A stretch of DNA of 64,000 nucleotides from JBBRWO01 sp964388455 (GCA_964388455.1 CAYMAN010000011.1:8452-72451), one strand, 5' to 3'; shown: positions 17,208 through 26,765, counted from the stretch's first letter. Numbers and translations: made by a program. Notes: generated by a model from the sequence alone, not told the origin.

Positions 17208-18125
17208 GTGACATCACGATGCGCATTCGTCTTTCCCGGTCAGGGTTCACAGCATGCAGGCATGCTCGAGGCCGTTCCGGAGCTCGACTCGTTGCAGCGA
17301 CTCATGGACGCGGCCGAGGCCCTCTCCGGCCTTGAGCTGCGCACCATAGCCGCATTAGGAGTCGCCGAGGAGCTCGCGGACACGCGGGTCGCACAGCCAC
17401 TCCTGTTCCTCGCCGATTGGGCGTGGGGTGTCACGCTGCTCGAGAGTGGTGTGGTTCCGGATGCTGTCGCCGGGCATTCACTGGGCGAGTTGGCGGCTCT
17501 CGCCGTCGCCGGGGTGTACTCGCCGGAGGCAGGGCTCGAGCTGGTTGTCGAGCGCAGTCGTCTGATGGCTGCCACCGCTGCTGCGACCCCCGGCACGATG
17601 GCCGCGGTCCTCGGGCTCGACGGAATCGCGGTCGCCGGTGCGATCGACGGCATCGCCGGAGTGTGGGTCGCCAACGACAACGCTCCCGGTCAGGTCGTCA
17701 TCTCCGGTACGCACGAGGGTGTGGGTGCCGCGAGCGAAGCGCTTTCCGACGCGGGTGCTCGCCGCGTCGTCCCGCTGGCGGTTTCCGGTCCGTTTCATTC
17801 GCCCCTCATGAAGCCTGCAGCGGACGCTTTCGCGGAGTTGCTTCGCGGTGCCGATTTCAGCGATGCGCGATTCCCGGTGCTGCAGAACACCGAACCCGAG
17901 CCGACGACCGACGCTGAGACGATTCGCAGGCGGCTCATCGCCCAGATCACCTCCCCAGTGCGCTGGACCGAGACGATGCAGCAGCTGGTCGCGGAGGGTC
18001 CCATATCGCTCATCGAGTCCGGGCCAGGTGCCGTTCTGACCGGATTGGCCAAGCGCGTCGACGATGTCACGGCAATCGCCGTCGAGTCGATGCCACTCGA
18101 ACAACTCGTTGCGGAGGTGTCGTGA
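17208..18125 (+). CDS. fabD: Malonyl-CoA:ACP transacylase
   Basis: 305 residues. FPGQGSQHAGM is the oxyanion-hole motif, S91 in AGHSLGELAAL is the nucleophile, and H197 in SGPFHSPLM completes the catalytic pair. It loads malonyl units onto ACP. The GTG start lies five bases after the fabK stop; the stop overlaps the GTG of fabG. Confidence 0.95.
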   Translation: MTSRCAFVFPGQGSQHAGMLEAVPELDSLQRLMDAAEALSGLELRTIAALGVAEELADTRVAQPLLFLADWAWGVTLLESGVVPDAVAGHSLGELAALAVAGVYSPEAGLELVVERSRLMAATAAATPGTMAAVLGLDGIAVAGAIDGIAGVWVANDNAPGQVVISGTHEGVGAASEALSDAGARRVVPLAVSGPFHSPLMKPAADAFAELLRGADFSDARFPVLQNTEPEPTTDAETIRRRLIAQITSPVRWTETMQQLVAEGPISLIESGPGAVLTGLAKRVDDVTAIAVESMPLEQLVAEVS

Positions 18126-18877
18126 TCGTGGGAGACCTGAGCGGTAAGACAGCGTTGGTTACCGGCGCCTCTCGAGGAATCGGTGCGGCCATCGCGCTGA
18201 AGCTCGCGAGTCAAGGCGCAGCGGTGGCCGTCAACTACGCTGGCTCTGAGGCTGCGGCTGCAGCCATCGTCGCCCAGATAGAGTCCGCAGGCGGACGTGC
18301 GGTAGCGATTCAGGCCGACGTATCCGATGCCGAGGCCGCCAACCGGCTGTTCGCGGAGACGATCGAGACGCTCGGCGGCCTCGATATCGTGGTCAATAAC
18401 GCCGGCATCACTCGCGACGGCCTCGTCGTTCGCATGAGCGACGACGACTGGAACTCGGTCATCGACACCAACCTCACAGGCGTGTTCAACGTCACCCGCG
18501 CGGCCGCCCGTCACCTGATGAAGCAGCGCAGCGGTTCGATTGTGAACGTTACGTCTGTCATCGGGCTTGTCGGCAATGCCGGGCAGGCGAACTATGCGGC
18601 CGCCAAGGCCGGCGTCATCGGACTCACAAAGTCCGTCGCCAAGGAGCTTGCGCCTCGGGGTGTGCGCGCTAATGCAGTCGCTCCCGGGTTCATCGAAACT
18701 GACATGACATCATCGCTTCCGGAGGCGGTAACCGACGCCGCCCGCAAGGAAATCGCACTGAATCGCTTTGGATCCGCCGAGGAAGTTGCGCAAGTCGTAG
18801 CGTTCCTGGCAGGAGATGAGGCATCCTACGTCACGGGTCAGGTTCTCGCCGTAGACGGCGGGATGACGTTTTCCTAA
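18122..18877 (+). CDS. fabG: 3-oxoacyl-ACP reductase
   Basis: 251-residue short-chain dehydrogenase. It has TGASRGIG for NADPH binding, NNAG, the catalytic set S145/Y158/K162 (NVTSVIG and YAAAK), and a C-terminal GQVLAVDGGM. It reduces 3-oxoacyl-ACP in chain elongation. The GTG at 18122 overlaps the fabD stop by four bases. Confidence 0.96.
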   Translation: MIVGDLSGKTALVTGASRGIGAAIALKLASQGAAVAVNYAGSEAAAAAIVAQIESAGGRAVAIQADVSDAEAANRLFAETIETLGGLDIVVNNAGITRDGLVVRMSDDDWNSVIDTNLTGVFNVTRAAARHLMKQRSGSIVNVTSVIGLVGNAGQANYAAAKAGVIGLTKSVAKELAPRGVRANAVAPGFIETDMTSSLPEAVTDAARKEIALNRFGSAEEVAQVVAFLAGDEASYVTGQVLAVDGGMTFS

Positions 18878-18888
18878 CTTGCGCTACC

Positions 18889-18903
18889 GGGCGCACTGCG
18901 CCC
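18889..18903 (+). other. Intercistronic hairpin between fabG and acpP
   Basis: GGGCGC-ACT-GCGCCC gives a perfect 6-base-pair stem 12 bases after the fabG stop. It has no T-run and so is more likely an mRNA processing or stability element than a terminator. acpP has its own very strong ribosome site downstream. Confidence 0.35.
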
Positions 18904-18945
18904 TGGCGATAGTCCCCCCGGCAGCGGTGGAAGGAGGTGTGCTAC

Positions 18946-19182
18946 ATGGAGCGCGAAGAGATCATTGAGAAAGTAAAGGCAGTCATCGTCGAGCAGCTCA
19001 ACGTCGAAGAAGATGACGTGACCGAGGATGCCTCGTTCGTCGACGACCTTGGTGCTGACTCGCTCGATATCGTCGAGCTCGTCATGGCGCTGGAGGATAA
19101 GTTCGGTATCTCCATCCCGGACGAGGAAGCCGAGAGCATCAAGACCGTCGGCAATGCCGTCGAGTTCATCTCGGCCAACTAG
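18946..19182 (+). CDS. acpP: Acyl carrier protein
   Basis: 78-residue, highly acidic protein. GADSLDIVELVMALE carries the serine that receives 4'-phosphopantetheine. It is the shared carrier for all steps of this cluster. The ATG at 18946 follows a near-perfect AAGGAGGTG ribosome site (18931-18939), in line with the high ACP abundance usually needed. The in-frame GTG at 18937 overlaps that site and is unlikely to be the start. Confidence 0.97.
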   Translation: MEREEIIEKVKAVIVEQLNVEEDDVTEDASFVDDLGADSLDIVELVMALEDKFGISIPDEEAESIKTVGNAVEFISAN

Positions 19183-19192
19183 GTTTTCGCAC

Positions 19193-19227
19193 ACACTGCC
19201 CGGCGGCGCTTAAGCCGCCGGGCGTGT
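19193..19227 (+). terminator. Strong hairpin after acpP (partial terminator or stability element)
   Basis: GCCCGGCGGC and GCCGCCGGGC form a perfect 10-base-pair stem with a 6-base loop, extended by ACAC/GTGT across a one-base bulge. No T-tract follows. It may partly terminate or protect the acpP mRNA, separating ACP level from the genes downstream (inference). Confidence 0.5.
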
Positions 19228-19272
19228 ACGTGCGTTTCGGATGAATCCCCGCGCGAAAGGCGCTGACCCATC

Positions 19273-20238
19273 GTGAACATGCCTTCTCTGACCATCGGCG
19301 GACGCACTGCTCGTCTCCCGATCATCCAAGGTGGAATGGCCGTCCGTATCTCGCTGTCCCCGCTCGCCGGCGCGGTCGCCGCTGCCGGCGGAATCGGCAT
19401 CATCGCGGGAAGCGGTCTGACCCCGGATGAGCTGCGTAGCGAGATTCGCGCAGCCCGAGCGCTCAGCAACGGTGCCGGCCTTGTTGGCGTGAACATCATG
19501 GTCGCGATCAGCGCATTCAAGGAGATGGTGCAGACCGCGCTGGACGAGGGCATCGACCTCGTCATCGCCGGTGCAGGCTTCTCCCGCGACGTCTTCGGCT
19601 GGTGCAAAGAGGCCGGCGTCCCGATGGTCCCGATCGTCGGTAGCGTCCGCGTCGCGCAGCTGGCCGAGAAGTTCGGTGCCTCGGCCGTCGTGGTCGAGGG
19701 CGTCGAGGCAGGAGGCCATCTCGGCACGGATCGCCTGATGCGCGACCTGCTGCCGGAAATCGTCGCGGCGGTCGACATCCCCGTGATCGGCGCCGGTGGC
19801 GTCGTGGATGGGGCCGACATCGCCGAGGTGCTCGCTCTCGGTGCCGCTGGCGTGCAGATGGGTTCGCGTTTCGCCGCGACCGTCGAGTCGTCGGCGCCCG
19901 AGGCGTTCAAGCAGATGTACGTCGACGCGACCCCCAACGAGGTCGTGCTCATAAAGAGCCCCGTCGGTCTGCCGGGTCGCGCGCTCAAGAACGCGTTCTG
20001 GGAGCGCACGCAGCTGGAGGACTACCCCAAGATCCCTCGCTGCATCACGTGTCTCAAGGCCTGTCACAAGGAATACTGCATCATGAACGAGCTTGAGATG
20101 GCCCAGGGTGGCGATGTCGAGCAGGGACTGGTGTTCGCCGGTTCCGCCGCGGCCGAGATCCACGACATTCCGCACGTCGCCGACCTTATGAGCAGGCTCG
20201 AGACCGAGTACGCAGCGGCCGAAGGGGAGTCCTCATGA
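19273..20238 (+). CDS. Nitronate monooxygenase/FabK-like flavoprotein with C-terminal Cys cluster
   Basis: 321-residue FMN TIM-barrel protein paralogous to the fabK product 2 kb upstream: PIIQGGMAVRISLSPLAGAVA, IVGSVR, GGHLGTDRLM, PVIGAGGVVDGADI. It carries a C-terminal CITCLKACHKEYC cluster (around residues 258-270) that ordinary FabK and nitronate monooxygenases lack. The cluster could bind Fe-S or Zn and feed electrons to FMN (inference). Its place between acpP and fabF, overlapping fabF by ATGA, argues for a role in fatty acid synthesis, perhaps as a second enoyl reductase. The GTG at 19273 follows GAAAGG; ATG 19279 is an alternative start. Confidence 0.75.
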   Translation: MNMPSLTIGGRTARLPIIQGGMAVRISLSPLAGAVAAAGGIGIIAGSGLTPDELRSEIRAARALSNGAGLVGVNIMVAISAFKEMVQTALDEGIDLVIAGAGFSRDVFGWCKEAGVPMVPIVGSVRVAQLAEKFGASAVVVEGVEAGGHLGTDRLMRDLLPEIVAAVDIPVIGAGGVVDGADIAEVLALGAAGVQMGSRFAATVESSAPEAFKQMYVDATPNEVVLIKSPVGLPGRALKNAFWERTQLEDYPKIPRCITCLKACHKEYCIMNELEMAQGGDVEQGLVFAGSAAAEIHDIPHVADLMSRLETEYAAAEGESS

Positions 20239-21464
20239 GGCGCATCGCCGTCACAGGAGTCGGTGTCGTCACCTCGACCGGTGTCGGCCAGGACGCTATG
20301 TGGGAGTCGCTCTCGCAGGGCAAGAGCGGTATCTCGGCCATTGAGCACTTCGATACCGCCGAGTACACCACCACGTTCGCTGGCTACATCAAGGACTTCG
20401 ACCCCTCGGAGGTCATCGATCGCAAGGAAGCGCGCCGCATGTCGCGCTTCCAGCAGTTCGCGATGGTCGCCGCCGACGAGGCGCTGCGTGACGCCGGCCT
20501 GTCCGAAATCGACGACGAGCTCGCGCTGCGCGCAGGATGCATCGTTGGCTCCGGAATCGGCGGACTCGGGACCATGGAGGAGCAGGTTGCGCTCCTCAAC
20601 GAGCGCGGGCCCAGCCGTATCAGTCCGTTTCTGGTGCCGATGATGATCGTCGATCTCGCTGCGGGCCAGATCTCGATCAAGCACAACCTCAAGGGCGTGA
20701 ACTACGCGCCGGTATCCGCGTGTGCGACGGGTACCCACGCGATCGGTGAGGCCGCTGCGGCGATTCGTCTCGGTCGAGCCGACGTGATTGTCGCCGGCGG
20801 ATTCGATGCCGGAGTCACTCCGCTGGGAGTTGCCGGTTTCGCCGCCGCGAGAGCGTTGTCGACTCGCAACGATGACCCTCAGGGCGCCAGCCGCCCATGG
20901 GACAGCGGTCGCGACGGATTCGTCATCGCGGAGGGTGGCGGCATCCTGGTGCTCGAGGACTGGGATCACGCGGTCGCTCGCGGCGCACGTATTCGCGCCG
21001 AGCTTGTCGGCTACGGGGCCACCGCTGACGCGTACCACATCACGTCACCGGCGCCCGACGGCAGCGGCGCTATCCGCGCGATGGAGGAGGCGCTTGCCGA
21101 GTCAGGCTTGAGCCCGGCCGATGTCGACTACATCAACGCGCACGGTACGTCGACGCCGGCAGGTGATATCGCCGAGACCAACGCGATCAAGGCCGTCTTT
21201 GGCGCCGACGCTCCTGCGGTCAGCTCCACCAAGTCGATGATGGGGCACATGCTCGGTGGCGCGGGTGCGGCCGAGGCCGCCGTCTGCGTACTCGCGATGG
21301 AACACGGCCTGATCCCGCCGACCATCAACCTCACCGACCCGGATCCCGAGTGCGACCTGGACTACGTGCCCAACGTCGCGCGTGAGGCTGATCTCAAGGT
21401 GTGCATGAGCAACTCGTTCGGCTTCGGCGGACACAACGCGACCATCATCCTGGCGAGGCCGTAG
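20235..21464 (+). CDS. fabF: 3-oxoacyl-ACP synthase II (KAS II)
   Basis: 409 residues, usual FabF size. It is the chain-elongating condensing enzyme. The catalytic residues are C163 (SACATGTHAIG), H303 (NAHGTSTPAGD) and H338 (GHMLGGAGAAE), and SNSFGFGGHNA closes the fold. The ATG overlaps the upstream flavoprotein stop. No fabZ or fabA dehydratase is present in the cluster, so that gene must be elsewhere. Confidence 0.96.
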   Translation: MRRIAVTGVGVVTSTGVGQDAMWESLSQGKSGISAIEHFDTAEYTTTFAGYIKDFDPSEVIDRKEARRMSRFQQFAMVAADEALRDAGLSEIDDELALRAGCIVGSGIGGLGTMEEQVALLNERGPSRISPFLVPMMIVDLAAGQISIKHNLKGVNYAPVSACATGTHAIGEAAAAIRLGRADVIVAGGFDAGVTPLGVAGFAAARALSTRNDDPQGASRPWDSGRDGFVIAEGGGILVLEDWDHAVARGARIRAELVGYGATADAYHITSPAPDGSGAIRAMEEALAESGLSPADVDYINAHGTSTPAGDIAETNAIKAVFGADAPAVSSTKSMMGHMLGGAGAAEAAVCVLAMEHGLIPPTINLTDPDPECDLDYVPNVAREADLKVCMSNSFGFGGHNATIILARP

Positions 21465-21468
21465 GCTC

Positions 21469-22194
21469 ATGGCTCGCCGCCGGGGAGCCGTTCCCAAGGT
21501 ACGTGACGATTCCGCCTGCGTGGATTGCGCCGAGAAGATCCTCGGTCGCAAGTTCAACGACCGCGAGCTGTTGCGTCGTGCCTTGACGCATCCCTCGGCC
21601 GTTGAGGACACCGACGCTGACGGATTCTATGAGCGTCTCGAGTTCCTCGGCGATTCGGTCCTCGGCTTCATCATCGCCGAGGAGACGTTCAGCCGTTTTC
21701 CGACCATGCGCGAAGGCGGCATGACGCGCATAAAGGTCTCGCTTGTCGCCGGGACGGTGCTCTCCGGCGTGGCGCGCGACCTCGGTCTGCTCGACGCGCT
21801 GATCGTGGGCGAGAGCGAGCGCGGCACCGGGGGCCGCGGACTGAACTCCGCGCTGGAGAACGCGTACGAAGCGCTGACTGCCGCGCTGTATCTGGATGGC
21901 GGCCTCGAGGCGGCGCGTGAGTGGGTGCTGCGGACCCTGGGGCCGCTCATAACCGAGGAAGCCGCCACCACTCCGGAGAACCCCAAGTCGCGGTTGCAGG
22001 AACTCGTGCAGGCCCGCGGTGAGTCACCGGAGTATGAGACGACCGCCATCGATGGCCCGCCGCACGATCGCACGTTCGTGGTCACCGTGGACGTTTCAGG
22101 CGTGCGTCTCGGCGTGGGGAGCGGTCGCACGAAGCGTGAGGCCGAGGCCGCCGCAGCCATGGTGGCGCTGGCTACTCTCGCAGCCGCGGAATAG
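21469..22194 (+). CDS. rnc: Ribonuclease III
   Basis: 241 residues. An N-terminal RNase III domain with the ERLEFLGDSVLG signature (E55 onward) is followed by the second acidic cluster around E130/E134 (ENAYEALTAALYLD). A double-stranded RNA-binding domain follows (~165-240, PKSRLQELVQARG, then GVGSGRTKREAEAAAA). It processes rRNA precursors and other structured RNAs. It follows fabF by four bases; acpP/fabF-rnc-smc-ftsY is a widespread order. Confidence 0.95.
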   Translation: MARRRGAVPKVRDDSACVDCAEKILGRKFNDRELLRRALTHPSAVEDTDADGFYERLEFLGDSVLGFIIAEETFSRFPTMREGGMTRIKVSLVAGTVLSGVARDLGLLDALIVGESERGTGGRGLNSALENAYEALTAALYLDGGLEAAREWVLRTLGPLITEEAATTPENPKSRLQELVQARGESPEYETTAIDGPPHDRTFVVTVDVSGVRLGVGSGRTKREAEAAAAMVALATLAAAE

Positions 22195-22238
22195 TCCCCG
22201 CCACGGAGGTCACGTCGCGGCGTGATGCGCTTGCCCTG

Positions 22239-22247
22239 TGCTACACT
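22239..22247 (+). promoter_or_regulatory. Possible extended -10 before smc
   Basis: TGCTACACT resembles an extended -10 (TGn + TACACT) 59 bases before the proposed smc GTG. No good -35 is visible. Confidence 0.3.
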
Positions 22248-22305
22248 TTCGCTCGCGTTTCACGCTCGAATTCCGTCGCTCACGTCGTCACTTTCCGGGG
22301 GTTCC

Positions 22306-25300
22306 GTGCACCTCAAGTCACTTGCACTCAAAGGCTTCAAGTCATTCGCCGACAAGAGCGCGATGCAGCTCGAGCCGGGCGTTACCGTCGTCGTGGGCCC
22401 GAACGGCTCCGGCAAGTCGAACATCTCCGACGCCGTACTCTGGGTACTCGGCGAGCAAAGTGCCAAGCAGTTGCGCGGTTCTGCGATGGAAGACGTCATC
22501 TTCGCAGGCTCCTCGGCCAGACAGGCTGTGGGCGTTGCCGAGGTCGACCTCGTGCTCGACAACTCAGACGGCACACTGCCGCTGGAGTTCAACGAGGTCA
22601 CCGTCACGCGCCGGATGTTCCGCAACGGCGAGTCCGAGTACCTGATCAACCAGGCGCCGACTCGTCTCATGGACATCCAGGACCTGCTCTCGGACTCCGG
22701 GCTCGGTCGCGACACTCATTCGATCATCAGTCAGGGCCGTCTCGACGAGGTCCTGAACTCGCGTCCCGAGGAGCGTCGCTCGCTCATCGAGGAAGCCGCG
22801 GGTGTGCTCAAGCACAAGAAGCGCAAGGAGCGCGCGCTGCGCAAGCTCAATGCGATGGATGCGCACCTGGAACGGGCGAGGGACATCGCGGTAGAGATCG
22901 ACCGCCAGCTGCGGCCGCTCGAGCGTCAGGCGAACAAGGCGCAGCAGCACGCGGGCCTCGTCGGCCAGCTGCGCGAACTCGACCTCGAGCTCGCCGTCGA
23001 CGACCTGCGCCGCCTTCAGACCGGCTGGGACGAGCTCGCCAAGCGCGAGAAGGAGTCCGACGCCGACATCGACCTCTCACGCTACCGTCTCGCCGAGAAG
23101 GAGCGCGAACTCGCCAAGTTCCAGTCGCTGCTCGAGGAGAAGGGCCTCTTCGTCGGGGACCTCTCGGAGCAGCGTCGCCGGATGCAGTCGATCCTCGAGC
23201 GCCTCGATGCAGGCCTGCTGCTGCTCGAGGAAAAGGGCAAGAACCTGATCGCGAGGCTCTCTGAGCTTCGCCAGAAGCTGCACCACTCCGAGACACGCAC
23301 CGCCGTCCGCGGCGGCGAACTCGAGCGACTCTCCTCGGAGCGAGGGGAGACCGATGCGCGGCTCAAGGCGCTCTACGGCCAGCTCAACGAGCTGCGCCGC
23401 GAAGCCGAGGCGGTCCGCAAAGCCCGTATGGCCGCCGACGACGAGCTCGGCCGCCTCAACGCCGAGACCCGCCGCACCCGCAAGCAACTCGAGGACGACC
23501 GCGCGGAATCGGCGAAGGCCGAGCAGGCGCTCTCCGCGTTCACGCTCGAGCAGGAGCTCCTCGCCGAGCGCGCGGCTCAGATTCGCGAACAGCGTCAGGG
23601 CGCCCAGGCGACCCTGTCGGCGCGTCGCTCGCGGCTCGACGGGCTGATCGGCCAACTCGCACACACACGTCGTGAGGTCGCACTCGCGGACTCCGACGTC
23701 GACAAGCGCGTCCGAGTGCTCGACTCCCGTCGCAAGGAACTCGAGGCCCGTCGCGAGATCCTCTCTGAGGCCCGCGCAGAGACTCGTGGCCTCGAAGAGG
23801 TCGACCGCGCGTTCGAGAGTGCGTCGCCAGCATTGGCATGGGCGCTTGCCAAGGAGCGGGAGCTCACCGGGCTCGTCGGCCCCATCGCCGAGGTTGTTCG
23901 CGCCCCCGTGCACTACGAGGCGCTGGTCGAGCGACTGCTGGGCGCTGATCTCTTCGGCGTCATCGTGACGGACGCCGCAGCTGCATCGGCTGTCGCCGCG
24001 GAGCTGCGTGGTCACACTGAGGGCGAGATGTCGATCGTGCCCGTCGTGGGCTCACGCCTTCGTCTGACGGGGACGGCCAAGACCGGCAAGCGTCTGCTCG
24101 ATGACCTGCAGTGCGACGACAAGGTTCGCCCCGCTGTCGAGGCACTTCTGGGTGACGTGTTCGTCGTCGACAGCATCGAGGCGGCCCTCGCTGCGGCAGC
24201 CCAGGACGACTCCGGCGCGCGTTTCGCGACAACTGACGGCGCCGTCGTCTGGCCGAGCGGCAAGCTCACGCTGGGCACACAGGTCTCAGACACGCAGGGC
24301 GTACTCGCCCGCAAGCGCCGCATCAACGAACTCCACGACCTCATGATCGCTCAGAGTGCCGCCGTGGGAGAGGCCGAGTCGAGCTTCTCTGACGCCGAGG
24401 AGGCGCTGAGCGCTGCCCAGCAAGACGCGCTCGAGCTCTCGCAGAAGATCGCAGCGCTCACCGGCGAGCACGATTCCATGCTCGAGGAGGTCGGTCGCCT
24501 CGAGCAGCAGCTCACAGCGCTCGACACCGAGACCGAGGGCGTTGACCGCCGCATCTCCGACATACGCGACCGAACCGCCAAGGACCGACCGGTCCTCGAG
24601 GTGCTCGCCGAGCGTATCGCAGCAGCCACCGCGGAACTCGAGCGACTCGAGGAGGCGTCCGCGGTCTCACGCGAGCAGCGTGACGCGCGCTTCCGTGAGG
24701 AGAGTGCGGTCTCGGAGCGCCTGAGCACCTGCCAGGTCGAGATCGCGACCGTCTCGGAGCGCGAAGTTCACCTCAAGCGCCAGGTCAACACCATCATCGC
24801 CGAGCTCAAGGAGCTCGAAGACACCGTCAAGGCCTCCAAGGAGACCGAGATCGCGCTCGAACTGCTGCGCCAGCGCATCGAGCCACTGCACGACCTGTAC
24901 GTCGTGCTACAGGAGCGCGCCGAGCACTGGGCGGCCAAGCTCAAGGACCGCGCCCGCTTCGAGCAGGCCGACTCCGAGTCGCTCCGCGAGACGATTCACG
25001 CCGCGCAGGAAGCCGTTCGCGCCGTGCAGGCGGAGATCGACGGCAAGAACATGTCGGCGGGCGACCTACGCGTCGAAAAGGGCCAGCTTGAGGTCCAGGT
25101 GAATCAAGCGGTGCGTCGCATCGTCGAGGAACTGGGAATGCCTATCGAGACTGCGCTTGCCGCGGCGGCACTCGAGGACCGTCGTGTCGCCGAGGACCGC
25201 GCCCATAAACTGCGCAAGCAGATCAGCAACCTGGGACCGGTCAACCCGATCGCGATGGAGGAGTTCGAGACACTGCGTTCGCGTCGCGAGTTCATGACCG

Positions 25301-25869
25301 CGCAGATCGAGGACCTCGACAGCAGCCGTCGCGCGCTCCACAAGGTCGTTGCGGCCATCGACCGCAAGATGCGCGACCGGTTCCTGGAGACGTTCGAGCA
25401 GGTGGACCTACACTTCCAGGAGATCTTCTCCGTTCTGTTCCCTGGCGGAACCTCGCAGCTCCAGCTGACCGATCCCGACGACCCGGAGACCACGGGTGTC
25501 GAAGTCGTGGCGCAGCCGCGCGGCAAGAAGCTCTCCAAGATGTCGCTGCTCTCGGGCGGGGAGAAGTCGCTCACGGCGCTCGCGCTGCTGTTCGCCGTCT
25601 ACCGCACACGACCGTGCCCGTTCTACATCCTCGACGAGGTCGAAGCCGCCCTCGACGACACCAACCTGCGCCGCTTCGTCGCCTTTGTCGATTCCATGCG
25701 CACCCACACGCAGTTCATCGTGGTCACACACCAGCGCCGTACGATGGAGATGGCCGACGTCCTCTACGGCGTCTCGATGCAAGCCGACGGCGTGAGCAAG
25801 ATCGTCAGCCAGAAGCTCGACCGCGCCCGTGAGAACCAGGAAGTCATCGATGAGCACGCCGTGGTATAG
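22306..25869 (+). CDS. smc: Chromosome segregation protein SMC
   Basis: 1187-residue ABC-type ATPase that with ScpA/ScpB condenses and resolves chromosomes. Walker A GPNGSGKSN lies at 31-39. A long coiled coil is broken by a hinge (~510-650, with the LLGADLFGVIV type segment). The C-terminal head carries LSGGEKSLTALALLF near 1080 and Walker B FYILDEVEAALDD. The GTG at 22306 begins VHLKSLALKGFKSFADK, the conserved SMC start, after a GGGGG stretch. The upstream in-frame ATGs would add non-conserved residues. It overlaps ftsY by 20 bases. Confidence 0.96.
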   Translation: MHLKSLALKGFKSFADKSAMQLEPGVTVVVGPNGSGKSNISDAVLWVLGEQSAKQLRGSAMEDVIFAGSSARQAVGVAEVDLVLDNSDGTLPLEFNEVTVTRRMFRNGESEYLINQAPTRLMDIQDLLSDSGLGRDTHSIISQGRLDEVLNSRPEERRSLIEEAAGVLKHKKRKERALRKLNAMDAHLERARDIAVEIDRQLRPLERQANKAQQHAGLVGQLRELDLELAVDDLRRLQTGWDELAKREKESDADIDLSRYRLAEKERELAKFQSLLEEKGLFVGDLSEQRRRMQSILERLDAGLLLLEEKGKNLIARLSELRQKLHHSETRTAVRGGELERLSSERGETDARLKALYGQLNELRREAEAVRKARMAADDELGRLNAETRRTRKQLEDDRAESAKAEQALSAFTLEQELLAERAAQIREQRQGAQATLSARRSRLDGLIGQLAHTRREVALADSDVDKRVRVLDSRRKELEARREILSEARAETRGLEEVDRAFESASPALAWALAKERELTGLVGPIAEVVRAPVHYEALVERLLGADLFGVIVTDAAAASAVAAELRGHTEGEMSIVPVVGSRLRLTGTAKTGKRLLDDLQCDDKVRPAVEALLGDVFVVDSIEAALAAAAQDDSGARFATTDGAVVWPSGKLTLGTQVSDTQGVLARKRRINELHDLMIAQSAAVGEAESSFSDAEEALSAAQQDALELSQKIAALTGEHDSMLEEVGRLEQQLTALDTETEGVDRRISDIRDRTAKDRPVLEVLAERIAAATAELERLEEASAVSREQRDARFREESAVSERLSTCQVEIATVSEREVHLKRQVNTIIAELKELEDTVKASKETEIALELLRQRIEPLHDLYVVLQERAEHWAAKLKDRARFEQADSESLRETIHAAQEAVRAVQAEIDGKNMSAGDLRVEKGQLEVQVNQAVRRIVEELGMPIETALAAAALEDRRVAEDRAHKLRKQISNLGPVNPIAMEEFETLRSRREFMTAQIEDLDSSRRALHKVVAAIDRKMRDRFLETFEQVDLHFQEIFSVLFPGGTSQLQLTDPDDPETTGVEVVAQPRGKKLSKMSLLSGGEKSLTALALLFAVYRTRPCPFYILDEVEAALDDTNLRRFVAFVDSMRTHTQFIVVTHQRRTMEMADVLYGVSMQADGVSKIVSQKLDRARENQEVIDEHAVV

Positions 25870-26764
25870 GCGCCTCTCTGAGGGGCTCTCACGCAGCCGA
25901 GAGCGTCTCGGCGGGCAGCTCAACGTCCTACTCCGTCGTGGCCCCAACCTCGATGAGGAGTTCTGGAGCGATCTCGAGGACACGCTCATCGGCGCTGACA
26001 TAGGTGTGGCCGCCACGGATGACATCGTCACCCGCCTCCGCAGAGAAGCCGCCGCAAAGGCGCTTCCGGATGCCGAGGCGGTCATAGCGGCCTTGACCGA
26101 CCAGATCGCTTCAGAGTTTCCGGCCGACCCCGAAGACGTCATCGGGATCGACCCGGTGACGATCTTGGTCGTCGGCGTCAATGGCACGGGCAAGACGACC
26201 ACGGTAGGGAAGCTCGCGAAGCAGCTGACTGACGAAGGCCGACGGGTCATGCTCGGCAGTGCCGACACGTTCCGGGCCGCAGCGTCCGAGCAGCTCGACG
26301 TGTGGGCCCAGCGCGCGGGCGTCGATGTGGTGCGCCGCGAACGAGGCGCCGACCCTGCGGCAGTCGCATTCGACACAGTGGTCGCCGCCGAGGAAGCCGG
26401 AGCCACCATCACGCTGATTGACACCGCAGGTCGCCTGCACACCTCGACCGAACTCATGCGCGAACTCGCCAAGGTGCAGCGGGTGACTGCAAACCGGAGC
26501 AAGCCACCGGTGAAGACGATTCTCGTCATGGACGCGACGACCGGGCAGAACGGTCTCAATCAGGCACGCGAGTTCAACGCGGAATTGGGGATCGACGGAC
26601 TCATCCTCACCAAGCTAGACGGAACCGCGAAGGGCGGGATCGCGGTCGCCGTGGTCCGTGAGCTCGGGGTGCCGATTCTAAGGATCGGCGTGGGAGAGGG
26701 GATCGACGACCTGCGCCCGTTCTCGGCAGCGGAGTATGCGTCCGCCCTCGTTTCGGGAGAGTGA
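25850..26764 (+). CDS. ftsY: Signal recognition particle receptor FtsY
   Basis: 304-residue SRP GTPase. A short N-domain (~1-95) is followed by the G-domain: GVNGTGKTTTVGKLA (~109-123), SADTFRAAASEQL, DTAGRLHT (~190), and TKLDGTAKGG near 260. There is no long acidic A-domain, as in most actinobacteria. It docks ribosome-SRP complexes at the membrane together with Ffh, encoded two genes downstream. The ATG at 25850 lies within the smc end after AGGAAG. Confidence 0.95.
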   Translation: MSTPWYRRLSEGLSRSRERLGGQLNVLLRRGPNLDEEFWSDLEDTLIGADIGVAATDDIVTRLRREAAAKALPDAEAVIAALTDQIASEFPADPEDVIGIDPVTILVVGVNGTGKTTTVGKLAKQLTDEGRRVMLGSADTFRAAASEQLDVWAQRAGVDVVRRERGADPAAVAFDTVVAAEEAGATITLIDTAGRLHTSTELMRELAKVQRVTANRSKPPVKTILVMDATTGQNGLNQAREFNAELGIDGLILTKLDGTAKGGIAVAVVRELGVPILRIGVGEGIDDLRPFSAAEYASALVSGE

Positions 26765-26765
26765 C

